Assembly: GCA_913056165.1 (NCBI GenBank)
Contig: CAJXMD010000016.1
Coordinates: forward strand, 1 to 42,565
Source of the DNA: an uncultured Halieaceae bacterium
GTDB lineage: Bacteria > Pseudomonadota > Gammaproteobacteria > Pseudomonadales > Halieaceae
DNA length: 42,565 nucleotides
Reading direction: 5' to 3'
How positions within the stretch are numbered: position 1 is the stretch's first letter; the number at the start of each line of letters is the position of its first letter. The notes under the pieces are model-generated. The model was not told the DNA's origin. It made no database searches and saw only the letters and a list, made by a program, of their open reading frames with translations. Below, one piece after another: positions 33,854 through 42,048 of this stretch. The position numbers were made by a program, and so were the translations under genes.

Positions 33854-34306
33854 TCAGTCGCTGTGAGCGCGTTGAGCCGCCACGCTCTCTGCGCGCTCTT
33901 TCAATTCCCGAGACATTCGCTCGAAACCGGCTTTGAGATCCTTCGCCATCAACCATCCGACGATCGGCGACAACCAACCATACAACACAAATACCGACTG
34001 ATACTGGGTGTCGTTGGGGCCTATGACAGTGATTTTATGTTGGCGATAGCTCCGCAAAAACGGGCCAAGGGGCCTCATCCGATATTCGAAAAGACGTTGC
34101 GGCACTACCTCAGCCACCGACTCGGTTTGTTGGATTACCCGACGTCCCAGTTTCACTGTCATCGTAATGGGAGCACCAGGTCGCAGCTCGGCGTCACATG
34201 CCGGCGTAAAACTATTCCATGCACCGTAATCACTAAAGCCAGTAGTGACTTCCCAAACGACGTCTGCGGGGGCGGTTATATGATGGTCATAAACAAGCTT
34301 TAGCAT
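33854..34306 (-). CDS. SRPBCC/polyketide-cyclase-like protein
   Basis: A 150-residue protein with the START/SRPBCC pattern: KLVYDHHITAPADVVWEVTTGFSDYGAWNSFTP, RPGAPITMTVKLG, then sheet strands and a C-terminal helix MSRELKERAESV. These helix-grip proteins bind hydrophobic ligands or act as cyclases/dehydratases. A hydrophobic stretch with VFVLYGWLSPIVGWLMA could contact a membrane or form part of the cavity. Start ATG 34306 has only a weak AAAAAGA site; GTG 34327 is possible. Set between SDR and Fe-S OYE genes with gaps of 50 and 37 bp, so likely in the same operon. Confidence 0.8.
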   Translation of the reverse strand: MLKLVYDHHITAPADVVWEVTTGFSDYGAWNSFTPACDAELRPGAPITMTVKLGRRVIQQTESVAEVVPQRLFEYRMRPLGPFLRSYRQHKITVIGPNDTQYQSVFVLYGWLSPIVGWLMAKDLKAGFERMSRELKERAESVAAQRAHSD

Positions 34307-34343
34307 GATCTTTTTAGCAGTGCACACACTGCCCTCACGTTAC

Positions 34344-35612
34344 TCACGAGGAAGTGGCAATCATTTGATTGTCTTCAAGCGAGTTTGGGGGTCGATGAAT
34401 ACACCAGGTACCCGCGGGGTGATAAATATAGGCAATACAGCTATTGCAGTTATCGCACAGCGCAGGCTCCTCCGGGTGATTCCGCCACTTGGTAACCAGG
34501 TCGGGCTCTCGCAACAACGCCCGCGCAATCACGACGGCCTCAAACCCTTCCGCCATGCAACTTGCGACATTATCGGCAGACTTGACGCCTCCCAAATACG
34601 CCAAGGGAACGGTGACCGCTGCGCGAATCTGCTTTGAGTATTCCCAGAAATAAAGCTCTTTGAACGTGACCTTGGGAGCGGTCTTCGCTGTCGCACCGAT
34701 CGCCATACCGCTCAGCGACCAACGGCCCAAGACACGCTGCATGGCTTCAAGGTTCATGTTGCTTCCAAACATAAACCAACCGGACTCAACGTTACGGCCA
34801 CCAGATAACACGAGCATGTCAGCGCCCGCCTCTTCAAGAAGCTTCGCCGTCACAATGGCATCTTCCACCGTGGCGCCGCTACGCCGACCATCCGCCACAT
34901 TAATCTTGGCAAGCACCGCCATGCGGTGTCCCACTGCTGCTTTCACCTCGCGTAAAACCCGCACCGGAAAACGAGCTCGATTTTCGGCGCTCCCGCCGTA
35001 CTCGTCGGTGCGTTGATTATCCATGGGCGAAAGAAATTGATTTAGCAGATAGCCATGGCCCATGTGGATCTCGACGGCATCAAAGCCGGCTTCCATACAC
35101 TTGATCGCGCCCGCGACAAAGTGCCCCACCATCTGATCCATGTCTTGCTCATTCATCGCGCGACGAAAAAGATTGCCACGCAGCAGACCAGCGGCATTAA
35201 GGCCAGACATAGAGCTCAACAGGCGACGAGGCTGGAAGATGCCGGTTACAAAAGAGCCGCCATGGGTGATCTGGGCCGAAATCTTACCCCCGGCAGCGTG
35301 TACGGCCTCCGTCACAACACGCAGTGCGGGCACCGCCTCCTCACTGAGCCATAGCTGGTCTGGTAGGGTCCGCCCATCCCTGGTTACCGATAGGTAAGCC
35401 ACAGTGGTCAGGCCTACGCCACCGCGTGCAAGCTCTTCGTGGTGTTTCACCAGCGCTTTGGTGGGCAGACCGCGAAGGGCCATATTTTCATTGGCACCGG
35501 CTTTGATGAAGCGATTGGGCAGCGTGATGGGACCAAGGTCCAGCGGCTGATAGGCCAGATCCAGGGCGAGCTTTTGTTCTTCCGGCGACATACCAAATCC
35601 CGCGGTTACCAT
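34344..35612 (-). CDS. NADH:flavin oxidoreductase (dienoyl-CoA reductase/BaiCD-type barrel) without C-terminal FAD domain
   Basis: About 422 residues from ATG 35612 (ATG 35591 is also possible; 35672 less so). FMN barrel motifs: LPNRFIKAGANE, AQITHGGSFV, AVEIHMGHGYLLNQFLSP, AVVIARALLREPDLV. After the barrel it has CDNCNSC plus a Cys 12 residues later (Cys386, 389, 392, 404), the place where 2,4-dienoyl-CoA reductase and BaiCD enzymes bind a 4Fe-4S cluster, but it ends soon after and lacks the FAD/NAD(P) half. It may need a separate electron donor. Likely steroid enone or dienoyl-CoA reduction in the P450 operon. Confidence 0.85.
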   Translation of the reverse strand: MVTAGFGMSPEEQKLALDLAYQPLDLGPITLPNRFIKAGANENMALRGLPTKALVKHHEELARGGVGLTTVAYLSVTRDGRTLPDQLWLSEEAVPALRVVTEAVHAAGGKISAQITHGGSFVTGIFQPRRLLSSMSGLNAAGLLRGNLFRRAMNEQDMDQMVGHFVAGAIKCMEAGFDAVEIHMGHGYLLNQFLSPMDNQRTDEYGGSAENRARFPVRVLREVKAAVGHRMAVLAKINVADGRRSGATVEDAIVTAKLLEEAGADMLVLSGGRNVESGWFMFGSNMNLEAMQRVLGRWSLSGMAIGATAKTAPKVTFKELYFWEYSKQIRAAVTVPLAYLGGVKSADNVASCMAEGFEAVVIARALLREPDLVTKWRNHPEEPALCDNCNSCIAYIYHPAGTWCIHRPPNSLEDNQMIATSS

Positions 35613-35729
35613 TGAGGGGCCAGTATACGAGCAAAGCCGAGCGCTATTATCGTCCCTTTGGAGGCCGGCCAAACAACCCTATCAGCTAGCTATCCGACTA
35701 ACAAACGCGCGTTACGAGAAATTGCTGGC

Positions 35730-36506
35730 TTAAAAGCCCTCCGCCTGATGCGCAACGCGCCATACAAACCCCGGAAAAAAGCGGCGCATCAATACGCCAA
35801 TCCGCGTCTGTTTCCCCGGATAGGCAAAGGGCTCACCCGCCTTCAGACAACGTTCAATCTCGTCAATCACCTGATCTGCTTCGAGGGTCTCCCCTTTGCT
35901 GGGGAGCTTGGGGACGACAGTTGCTTCGGCCTGCTTCCACAGCGCGGTATTGACGGCCGGGGGGCATACACAGCAAAAGCGCACTCCCGAGTTCCTGTTC
36001 TCGTGATACAGAATTTCACTGTAAAACTGAACCGCCGCCTTGCTGGCTGCATAAGCGCCCATCAACAGACCCGGTATCAAACCAGTCATGGAGGAGAAAC
36101 TGATGAATTCACCCTGCCCTCTAGCGAGCATGGGAGGTAAGGCGGCGGCGGCAACATTGACCAACCCAGTGTAGTTGACCGACATGACCTGATTGATTTG
36201 CTTTGGGTCCTGCTCGAGCAATCGACCAAAGGGCATGATCGCGGCGGCATTCGCCACACGGTCTACAGGGCCAAGCGCGTGTTCAATGTCAGCAAACACC
36301 TTGGCAACCTCCTCGGTTGCCGTTACGTCAACCGCCCGAAAGCTGATGCGCTCTTCGTGACCGCGAGCGGTTTCTGCCATGCCCGCTTCATTCAAATCGA
36401 GTAGTACGACTCGCGTGCCTTCGCTGGCAAGTCGCCGCGCCCAGGCTCGCCCCATACCGCTGCCGCCACCGGTGATAACTGCGAGGCGTTGCTGTCCGTC
36501 AGTCAT
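35730..36506 (-). CDS. SDR family oxidoreductase
   Basis: A 258-residue SDR with TGGGSGMGRAWARRLA, LLDLNE (Asp after beta-2, NAD-leaning), ANAAAIMPFG in place of NNAG, SFSSMTGLIPGLLMGAYAASK giving Ser, Tyr and Lys, and a hydrophobic, basic C-terminus (RIGVLMRRFFPGFVWRVAHQ) that could be membrane-associated, as in some lipid-active SDRs. A strong GGGAGGAG precedes ATG 36506. It begins 16 bases after the P450 stop and is cotranscribed with it; it probably oxidises the product of P450 hydroxylation, which is inference. Confidence 0.87.
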   Translation of the reverse strand: MTDGQQRLAVITGGGSGMGRAWARRLASEGTRVVLLDLNEAGMAETARGHEERISFRAVDVTATEEVAKVFADIEHALGPVDRVANAAAIMPFGRLLEQDPKQINQVMSVNYTGLVNVAAAALPPMLARGQGEFISFSSMTGLIPGLLMGAYAASKAAVQFYSEILYHENRNSGVRFCCVCPPAVNTALWKQAEATVVPKLPSKGETLEADQVIDEIERCLKAGEPFAYPGKQTRIGVLMRRFFPGFVWRVAHQAEGF

Positions 36507-36522
36507 AGACTCCTCCCTAAGA

Positions 36523-37794
36523 TCAGGCCGCTGCCGGCTTCGATGGCAACTCCGGGGTAAACTCTATTGGCATGGCTTTGATGGTGTTGATAAAAGCGGA
36601 GCGCATGTAGGTAATGTCTCCTGCTACTTTTGGATTTCTCAGTCGCGGCAGGATTTCTTCCAACATGACTCGCATCTCGAGTCGCGCCAAGTTCATCCCC
36701 AAACAAAAATGCTCCCCAATGCCGAATGAGCGCATCTCGCGATTCAATGCAGGCATTCGTTTATGACGGTGAATATCGAACATCATCGCGTCATCACCAA
36801 ACACATCTTCGTCATGGTTGACCGCGTGATAGTGCATGACAATTTTGTCGCCCTTATTGAAGCGGTATCCGTTCCACTCGACCTCTTCGGTTACAGTTCT
36901 TCGCATAGTGATGAACGCCGTGTTGTAGCGGAGCATCTCCTCAACGGCGGTTGGAATATCCTCAGGGTGATCTACTAAATGTTGTAACTGGTCGGGATGC
37001 TCCATCAGCAGGCGCATTCCGTGAGCGAGGGCCGTACGTGTGCTCTCGTTGCCGCCGACCATAAGCAAAATAAACACCCAGGCGAACATCTCGTCGCTCA
37101 CAGGCACCCCATCCACCTCGCCCTCGAGCAGGGCTTGAATGACCGGCCCGGTAAACCCTTGGCGCTGCTTTTTCGCCAACTCCATCGCATACAACATGAC
37201 CTCGAAAGCAACGGTATTGGCTTCGTCCATGCCAGTGCTGATATCCGGATCGTCGGCAAATGCCATGATATTGGTCCACTCAAAGAACTGTTTCCGATCC
37301 TCCTGAGGCACTCCGAGTAGTTCGAGGATAGCCATCAACGGTAGCTCCGCCGCGACTTCTTCGACGAACTCGCAGGCCCCCTTGCTCGCCACTCGATCGA
37401 CAATGGCCTTCGCCTGCTCTCGAAGCCACGGCTCCATGGCAGCCACCGCTCGGGGTGTAAACGCATCTCTCACGACACGACGGTGGGCCATGTGTTGAGG
37501 AGGGTCCATGGCGATAAAACTGTTGGCGTTCATCACCGCCGTCGTCTCCCGCTCGGTGTCAGAGCGCGGCTCCATCGGAAACGGTCCCGCGACCTGTGAG
37601 GAAAAAATTTTCGGATTTTGTGACACAAAATCCAGAGCATCTCGCTTGACCGCCAACCAATAAGGGACGCCGGTGCCGGGATCGTCAAAGTGTACGAAGC
37701 TGCCCTGCTTTCTCAGCGCCGCAAGCTGCTGGTATGGCATGCCTTCGCGATAGCTGTCCAAGTCAAGTGGGTGAGTAAATGGGCAAGTTGCCAT
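36523..37794 (-). CDS. Cytochrome P450, CYP125/CYP142-like
   Basis: A 423-residue bacterial P450. The heme loop FGIGEHFCLG places Cys364. The I-helix motif VGGNESTRTA lacks the usual acid-Thr but has Glu-Ser-Thr, close to CYP125 (AGNETTR). The EEMLRY ExxR motif, MDPPQHMAHRRVV and the C-terminal MRSAFINTIKAMPIEF also match CYP125/142-type proteins, which hydroxylate the C26/27 end of sterol side chains. It needs a ferredoxin and reductase not in the window. Divergent from the TetR gene across 325 bp, starting with AAGGAG about ten bases before the ATG. Confidence 0.88.
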   Translation of the reverse strand: MATCPFTHPLDLDSYREGMPYQQLAALRKQGSFVHFDDPGTGVPYWLAVKRDALDFVSQNPKIFSSQVAGPFPMEPRSDTERETTAVMNANSFIAMDPPQHMAHRRVVRDAFTPRAVAAMEPWLREQAKAIVDRVASKGACEFVEEVAAELPLMAILELLGVPQEDRKQFFEWTNIMAFADDPDISTGMDEANTVAFEVMLYAMELAKKQRQGFTGPVIQALLEGEVDGVPVSDEMFAWVFILLMVGGNESTRTALAHGMRLLMEHPDQLQHLVDHPEDIPTAVEEMLRYNTAFITMRRTVTEEVEWNGYRFNKGDKIVMHYHAVNHDEDVFGDDAMMFDIHRHKRMPALNREMRSFGIGEHFCLGMNLARLEMRVMLEEILPRLRNPKVAGDITYMRSAFINTIKAMPIEFTPELPSKPAAA

Positions 37795-37927
37795 GGGAGT
37801 TTTGCTCCTTCAGAAAGGGCCAATAAAGGGGTGCTGCCGCTCTACACTGTCCCGTTTTCGTCGAGGCCAGAGGCAGCCGTCAACATTCAGCTCATTGACG
37901 AGCCATTGGTTTTACTACACCATCGAG

Positions 37928-37948
37928 TAAGAAAACAGTGTTTTCTTA
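37928..37948. promoter_or_regulatory. Perfect 21-bp palindrome, probable TetR operator
   Basis: Ten-base arm TAAGAAAACA, a central G, then the exact complement TGTTTTCTTA. This is the size and symmetry of TetR-family operators. It sits in the divergent P450-tetR gap, 134 bp from the P450 start and 172 bp from the tetR start. Autoregulation plus control of the P450 operon is the likely role. Confidence 0.65.
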
Positions 37949-38027
37949 AAAGTTTTAGTGACGATGGCGACTACTTAATTACGTCGTTTGATCCGCGCTG
38001 GTTTTATAGGGCTGGTGCTTAGAAACA

Positions 38028-38047
38028 GCGCTTGAGGCCGCAAGCGC
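38028..38047. promoter_or_regulatory. Inverted repeat GCGCTTG...CAAGCGC upstream of tetR
   Basis: Seven-base arms with a six-base AGGCCG spacer, 73 bp before the tetR ATG. It may be a second operator half-pair or a hairpin in the tetR leader. No T-run follows, so not an obvious terminator. Confidence 0.35.
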
Positions 38048-38119
38048 CCGGCGACCTGGCGACAGGATCTCACAACCGTCGTAGCAGCTGAGCCACACGA
38101 GGAAGGACAAGAAAGCGAC

Positions 38120-38761
38120 ATGCCGAGACCGCTACTCGATTCAGACACTATCTATGAGGCTGCCCTCGGCCTTATCGAGAGCGGTGAACCCGGGGCCCTC
38201 ACGGCACGCAATCTCGCCTCAACGCTTCGCTGCTCAACCCGCACACTTTACAAACAGGTTGGCAAGCAGGAGGAGCTGATTACTTCGCTGCTTGATTATT
38301 ACTTCCGAAGCAAAACACCGAGTTTTCCAGCTGGTCAAAGCTGGCAGAACGCCATCCTCAAATGGTCTTGTGACCTGCGGCAAGTCATTCTGGATCGACC
38401 CAATCTCGCCGCTCACCTGACGCCTGAGAACCACGCAGCTATCGCGGGATATACCAAACCAATGCTCACCTTTTTAATTAAGGCTGGGTTTGAACCCGTT
38501 GCTGCGGCCGACATTTGCAAGTCACTGGCCCACGTGGTCATCAGTCTTGCTCACGCCGAATTCGCCACCCAAAAATACCCGACGCCGGCATTGACGGATG
38601 CAACAGCGCGAGCTGATGTAACCGCCCTGCTCTACTCGAGACTGGCTGAAGATCTAGCACAGCCTGATCCTGCGCTGCCAACACCCAATTTTTTACGCAC
38701 CGTCGAATGGTTGGTGAAAGGAATAGAAGCCCACCAACCATCTTCCATGGGAGCCAACTGA
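38120..38761 (+). CDS. TetR-family transcriptional regulator
   Basis: A 213-residue protein with an N-terminal TetR helix-turn-helix: ALTARNLASTLRCSTRTLYKQVGKQEELITSLLDYYF (residues 27-63). The C-terminal 150 residues are helical and have the ligand-binding domain size of the family. It is transcribed away from the P450 operon, with a perfect palindrome between them, and toward the amidohydrolase-Rieske operon 146 bp downstream. Local repression of one or both operons, relieved by a steroid or CoA ester, is expected by analogy with KstR/KstR2, though I do not see their operator consensus. Confidence 0.87.
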   Translation: MPRPLLDSDTIYEAALGLIESGEPGALTARNLASTLRCSTRTLYKQVGKQEELITSLLDYYFRSKTPSFPAGQSWQNAILKWSCDLRQVILDRPNLAAHLTPENHAAIAGYTKPMLTFLIKAGFEPVAAADICKSLAHVVISLAHAEFATQKYPTPALTDATARADVTALLYSRLAEDLAQPDPALPTPNFLRTVEWLVKGIEAHQPSSMGAN

Positions 38762-38790
38762 ATCATGTTGGTCTTAATCATGCTGGTCTT
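38761..38790. repeat. Tandem 15-bp repeat just after the tetR stop
   Basis: AATCATGTTGGTCTT (38761-38775) is followed directly by AATCATGCTGGTCTT (38776-38790), differing at one base. The first base is the last base of the tetR stop codon. Likely a slippage duplication; it could also be a paired binding site. Confidence 0.7.
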
Positions 38791-38907
38791 GGCCCCACTG
38801 GTAGCTCCGCCGGCGACATTATGCGCTTGGCGAGCTCGGCTCCAACCCACCAGCGTATTACAGCGACCTTTTCTTTTATCACCTTATTCATCAGGGAGAA
38901 AATCATC

Positions 38908-40122
38908 ATGAGCGACCGCCTACTTGTGGTATCAACCGATTGCCATGCCGGCCTGCCAATCCATCAATACAAGCCTTATGTCGAAACGAAGTATCACGAC
39001 TTCATCGACATGGCGGTGGATATTCAGGTCGACATGATGAACAAGGCTGAAAAGCAGTTCCTGATCAAGGAGATCAATGATGAGTGGCGCGCGCCGATAG
39101 AGCAGGAGCTGACAGGCGCCTGGGACTACCAGGAACGCAAGAAAATGCTGGCGAAAGACGGCATTGCCGCCGAAATCGTCTTCCCCGATGGCATCACCGA
39201 GCACAACACGCCGCCCTTTGGTGCTGGCTTGGGACTCTCGCCTCGGGATGCAGTCCCCGAGCTCCAATGGGCTGGGGCCATGGCCCACAACCGATGGCTA
39301 GCGGAGCTGGTCGCCAACGACCCTAAGCGGCATCTCGGGGTCGCCTCTATCCCCCTGTTGTTTGACGTTGACCAAGCGATTGAGGCAGTCCGGTGGTGCG
39401 CCGAAAACGGGCTGAAGGGAGTCATGCTGCCAACGCTTTGGGGGGACCACGCGCCCTACCATGACAAGAAATACGACCCCTTCTGGGAGGTCTGTCAGGA
39501 TCTGGGCATCTTTATCCATTTCCACTCCGGCCCCGCTCCCTTAAATGAATACTTTGGTCCCGATTTCCCCAACGAGGACCGCAGCGAGTCGCTACCCGGG
39601 GCGATGGGCTGCTACGTGTCCGAGGTGATGTTCTGGCTCTACAGACCCCTCACCTTCATGCTCTGGGGTGGCGTTTTTGAACGTTTTCCCAAGTTAAAGG
39701 CCATGGTCGTTGAGGGGGGCACACTGTTTATGGTCCCTTCTTGGCTCACGCTACTCGATCACAACTACACCGACGTCCACTTCTCGGCCAAGTTGGGTGA
39801 CTTCAGATCCCACCTGAGCATGGCCCCCAGCGAGTATTTTGCGCGCAACTGTGGCATTGGGGCGTCTTGCGTGCCGCGCCGAGATCTGGAAATGAAAGAC
39901 GTGATCGGGGTCAACCAGATCATGTGGGGTAGCGACTACCCCCACCCTGAGGGTACTTGGCCTCATACGCAGCAGTACTACACCGATACGTTTAAAGGAT
40001 TCCCCCAGGAGGACGGCAAGCTAATTCTGGGACTGAACGCGGTCGACTTCTATGGATTAGACGGCTCTTATCTAAGAACCCTGGCAGACGAAATCGGACC
40101 ATCCTCAAGTATTTTTCAATAA
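38908..40122 (+). CDS. Amidohydrolase-2 family (hydrolase/decarboxylase) protein
   Basis: A 404-residue TIM-barrel protein starting at ATG 38908, with AGGGAGAA before it; the longer frame from 38707 is a shadow over tetR. Metal-site text: STDCHAG at the N-terminus (first His pair reduced to one), IHFHSG mid-protein and WGSDYPHPEGTWP at the C-terminus with its Asp. This resembles actinobacterial steroid- and aromatic-cluster amidohydrolases and ACMSD-type decarboxylases. First gene of the operon with the Rieske oxygenase (57-bp gap), SDR and decarboxylase-like gene, so C-C or C-N bond cleavage of an oxidised intermediate is likely. Confidence 0.82.
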   Translation: MSDRLLVVSTDCHAGLPIHQYKPYVETKYHDFIDMAVDIQVDMMNKAEKQFLIKEINDEWRAPIEQELTGAWDYQERKKMLAKDGIAAEIVFPDGITEHNTPPFGAGLGLSPRDAVPELQWAGAMAHNRWLAELVANDPKRHLGVASIPLLFDVDQAIEAVRWCAENGLKGVMLPTLWGDHAPYHDKKYDPFWEVCQDLGIFIHFHSGPAPLNEYFGPDFPNEDRSESLPGAMGCYVSEVMFWLYRPLTFMLWGGVFERFPKLKAMVVEGGTLFMVPSWLTLLDHNYTDVHFSAKLGDFRSHLSMAPSEYFARNCGIGASCVPRRDLEMKDVIGVNQIMWGSDYPHPEGTWPHTQQYYTDTFKGFPQEDGKLILGLNAVDFYGLDGSYLRTLADEIGPSSSIFQ

Positions 40123-40179
40123 CAATTCGTCAGTAACGACGATCAGTCAAAGACTAGATCTACAAGGGAGATAATCATC

Positions 40180-41145
40180 ATGGAACTCATCGCTGTCTGT
40201 GATTCAAAAACAAATACTGCACCTGACTTTCCCATGGGCTGGTGGTCGCTCGCTAGAAGCCACGAGCTGCAGGTCGGAGAAGTTAAGGCCGTTTCGGCGC
40301 TGGACCGCGATCTCGTGCTGTATCGGACGCGCTCCGGTGCGGTGCGGGTTCACGATGCCTATTGTCCGCACCTAGGTGCGAACCTGGGCATCAACGGCCG
40401 CGTGGTGGGCGAGTCCATTCAATGTCCCTTCCACGGCTGGCAGTTCGGTGCCGACGGCGCCTGCCAGCACATTCCCTACTGCGAGGACATTCCTGCACGG
40501 GCTAAAGTGAACAACTGGCCAACCAGCGAAGTCAACGGCGAGATCTACATGTGGTTTCACCCGACGGGCGAAGCGCCGATGTGGGAGGTTCCGGTAATCG
40601 AGCAACTGCAGGATGCCAGCTGGACTGCGCCTAGGCAGGTGGAATTTACGATTCCGACTCATATCCAAGATATCGCCGAAAACTCTTGCGACCCCGAGCA
40701 TTTTCAATACGTCCACAAGCAAAACGAAACGCCACCCTCTTCAGTAACCGTTGAGGACGATGGCGCCGTGCACCTTCATGCGGATATGAATGCGAACGGC
40801 ATCCCGGGGCACCTCCACGCGACGATGTTCCAACCCGGATTGGCTCGGGTTCAAACAAGCTACGGACCCGGCGCCGAGATGATCGTTTACAACTCGGCCC
40901 AGCCGATCACCCAAAACGAGACTCTTCTGCGCTGGACGCTCACGGTCTGTAAAGATATTGAAGACCTCGCTGGGGACGCCGTGATGAATGGCATCATTGA
41001 CGGCCTGCAGGACGACTACCCGATTTGGAAGCACAAGGTGCACCGGAAGCAGCCGATCTTCTGCAAAGGCGACGAAACCCTCGTGCTGTTCCGTAAATGG
41101 GTGCGGCGGTTTTATCTTGAAACCAGCCCACGGGGCCAGCAATGA
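40180..41145 (+). CDS. Rieske non-heme iron oxygenase of the KshA/DAF-36/Neverland type
   Basis: A 321-residue Rieske oxygenase. 2Fe-2S ligands: Cys62 and His64 (YCPHLGANL), Cys82 and His85 (CPFHGWQF). The mononuclear iron site is DPEHFQYVH (His174, His179) with a later Asp near 278 (GLQDDYPIW). RVVG..IQCPFHGWQF, the IPY..IP..AKV..W run, EVNGEIYMWFH and the preceding FPMGWW fit animal cholesterol 7-desaturases better than mycobacterial KshA (YCRHMGGDL). A reductase partner is needed and absent here. Strong AAGGGAG before the ATG; the stop overlaps the SDR start by four bases (ATGA). Substrate likely a steroid; the position is unresolved. Confidence 0.88.
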   Translation: MELIAVCDSKTNTAPDFPMGWWSLARSHELQVGEVKAVSALDRDLVLYRTRSGAVRVHDAYCPHLGANLGINGRVVGESIQCPFHGWQFGADGACQHIPYCEDIPARAKVNNWPTSEVNGEIYMWFHPTGEAPMWEVPVIEQLQDASWTAPRQVEFTIPTHIQDIAENSCDPEHFQYVHKQNETPPSSVTVEDDGAVHLHADMNANGIPGHLHATMFQPGLARVQTSYGPGAEMIVYNSAQPITQNETLLRWTLTVCKDIEDLAGDAVMNGIIDGLQDDYPIWKHKVHRKQPIFCKGDETLVLFRKWVRRFYLETSPRGQQ

Positions 41146-42023
41146 GTGACTATTACCGGGGCAAGACCGCGGTTATCACCGGCGGTGCAAGTGGCGTCGG
41201 ACGGTCATTGGCCTTTGCCCTAGGTCGCGCCGGCGCAAAGATCGTGATCGGCGATGTGGACGCAAGCGCCATGACGGCGATCGGAGAAGATCTGTCCTCA
41301 GCGGGTATCGACCACCAAATCTGCCGGTGCGACGTCACCGACGTAACGAGTCTTCAGGCCCTTCTGGATAGCGCCCTCACCGCTTTTGAGCAGGTTGATT
41401 TTGTCTTTGCCAATGCCGGCATTGGTGCCGGTGAGGCGGGCGCCATGTGGGACTTTTCCGACAAGGACTGGCAGTGGTGTTTTAACGTCAATGTCTGGGG
41501 GGCCGTGAATTCGATCCGCGTCTTTATGCCTTACTTGGTTACACGATCAGAGCCGACACACATGGTGATCACCGGCTCGGGTAATGGCGCTTACATGGTA
41601 CTCCCCGACGCCCCGATCTACACCGCGTCCAAAGCCGCGGTGCAGACAATCACGGAAAATCTTCATTATCAGGTACAGGGCGCAGGGTTACCCATAAAAG
41701 TCAGCGCCCTGTTTCCCGGGCCGCACATTGTGGACACCGGCCTGTTTAATTCGGGTCGGGTTCGACCCGAGGAGTTTGCTAAAGAGACCACAGGCAACGA
41801 GAGTGGTATCAACTCGGTCGATGACATGAAGCGCATGGCTGACGAATTTGGCTTTGAGTTAAAGACCACCCATCCCGATGAAGTCGCCGAAATGGCCTTA
41901 GCGAAATTGCCTGGCGGTGAATTCTGGCTGCATACCCTTACCGAAGATCATGAGGCCAAGATACGACGCAGGGCCGACATGATCATCAATAGCACGATCC
42001 CCGTTCCGGAATCTGTTATCTAA
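41142..42023 (+). CDS. SDR family oxidoreductase
   Basis: A 293-residue SDR with TGGASGVGRSLA, GDVDAS (Asp after beta-2, NAD-leaning), ANAGIGAGEAG, TGSGNGAYMVLPDAPIYTASK (Ser, Tyr, Lys) and a longer-than-usual C-terminal half with LPGGEFWLHTLTEDHEAKIRRRADM. The extra C-terminus matches the larger SDR type often next to Rieske oxygenase genes. It is translationally coupled to the Rieske stop (ATGA) and followed after 25 bases by the decarboxylase-like gene. The predicted step follows Rieske oxidation: alcohol or diol dehydrogenation, by analogy. Confidence 0.88.
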   Translation: MSDYYRGKTAVITGGASGVGRSLAFALGRAGAKIVIGDVDASAMTAIGEDLSSAGIDHQICRCDVTDVTSLQALLDSALTAFEQVDFVFANAGIGAGEAGAMWDFSDKDWQWCFNVNVWGAVNSIRVFMPYLVTRSEPTHMVITGSGNGAYMVLPDAPIYTASKAAVQTITENLHYQVQGAGLPIKVSALFPGPHIVDTGLFNSGRVRPEEFAKETTGNESGINSVDDMKRMADEFGFELKTTHPDEVAEMALAKLPGGEFWLHTLTEDHEAKIRRRADMIINSTIPVPESVI

Positions 42024-42048
42024 CCGACAACAATAAAGAGGAATTGTC

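Larger units (their letters stand above)
37795..38119. promoter_or_regulatory. P450-tetR divergent intergenic region (325 bp)
   Basis: The largest non-coding stretch in the window. It is AT-richer in its middle (about 37900-38000) than the flanking genes and carries the 21-bp palindrome at 37928-37948 and an inverted repeat at 38028-38047. No ORF with a plausible ribosome site is seen. Both promoters should be here; I cannot place confident -35/-10 boxes by eye. Confidence 0.6.

Noticed and set aside
38120-38761. Calling the TetR protein KstR2
   Set aside because: Only the DNA-binding domain can be read with confidence, the gap lacks the KstR2 operator pattern I recall, and it is far from fadD3.
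38707-38907. Longer start (38707) for the amidohydrolase
   Set aside because: It reads through the tetR end and the gap after it; ATG 38908 has AGGGAGAA upstream and begins the recognisable fold.
40180-41145. Calling the Rieske protein KshA outright
   Set aside because: The cluster motif reads CPH and LGANL rather than CRH and MGGDL, and the protein is shorter than KshA, so I left it at family level.
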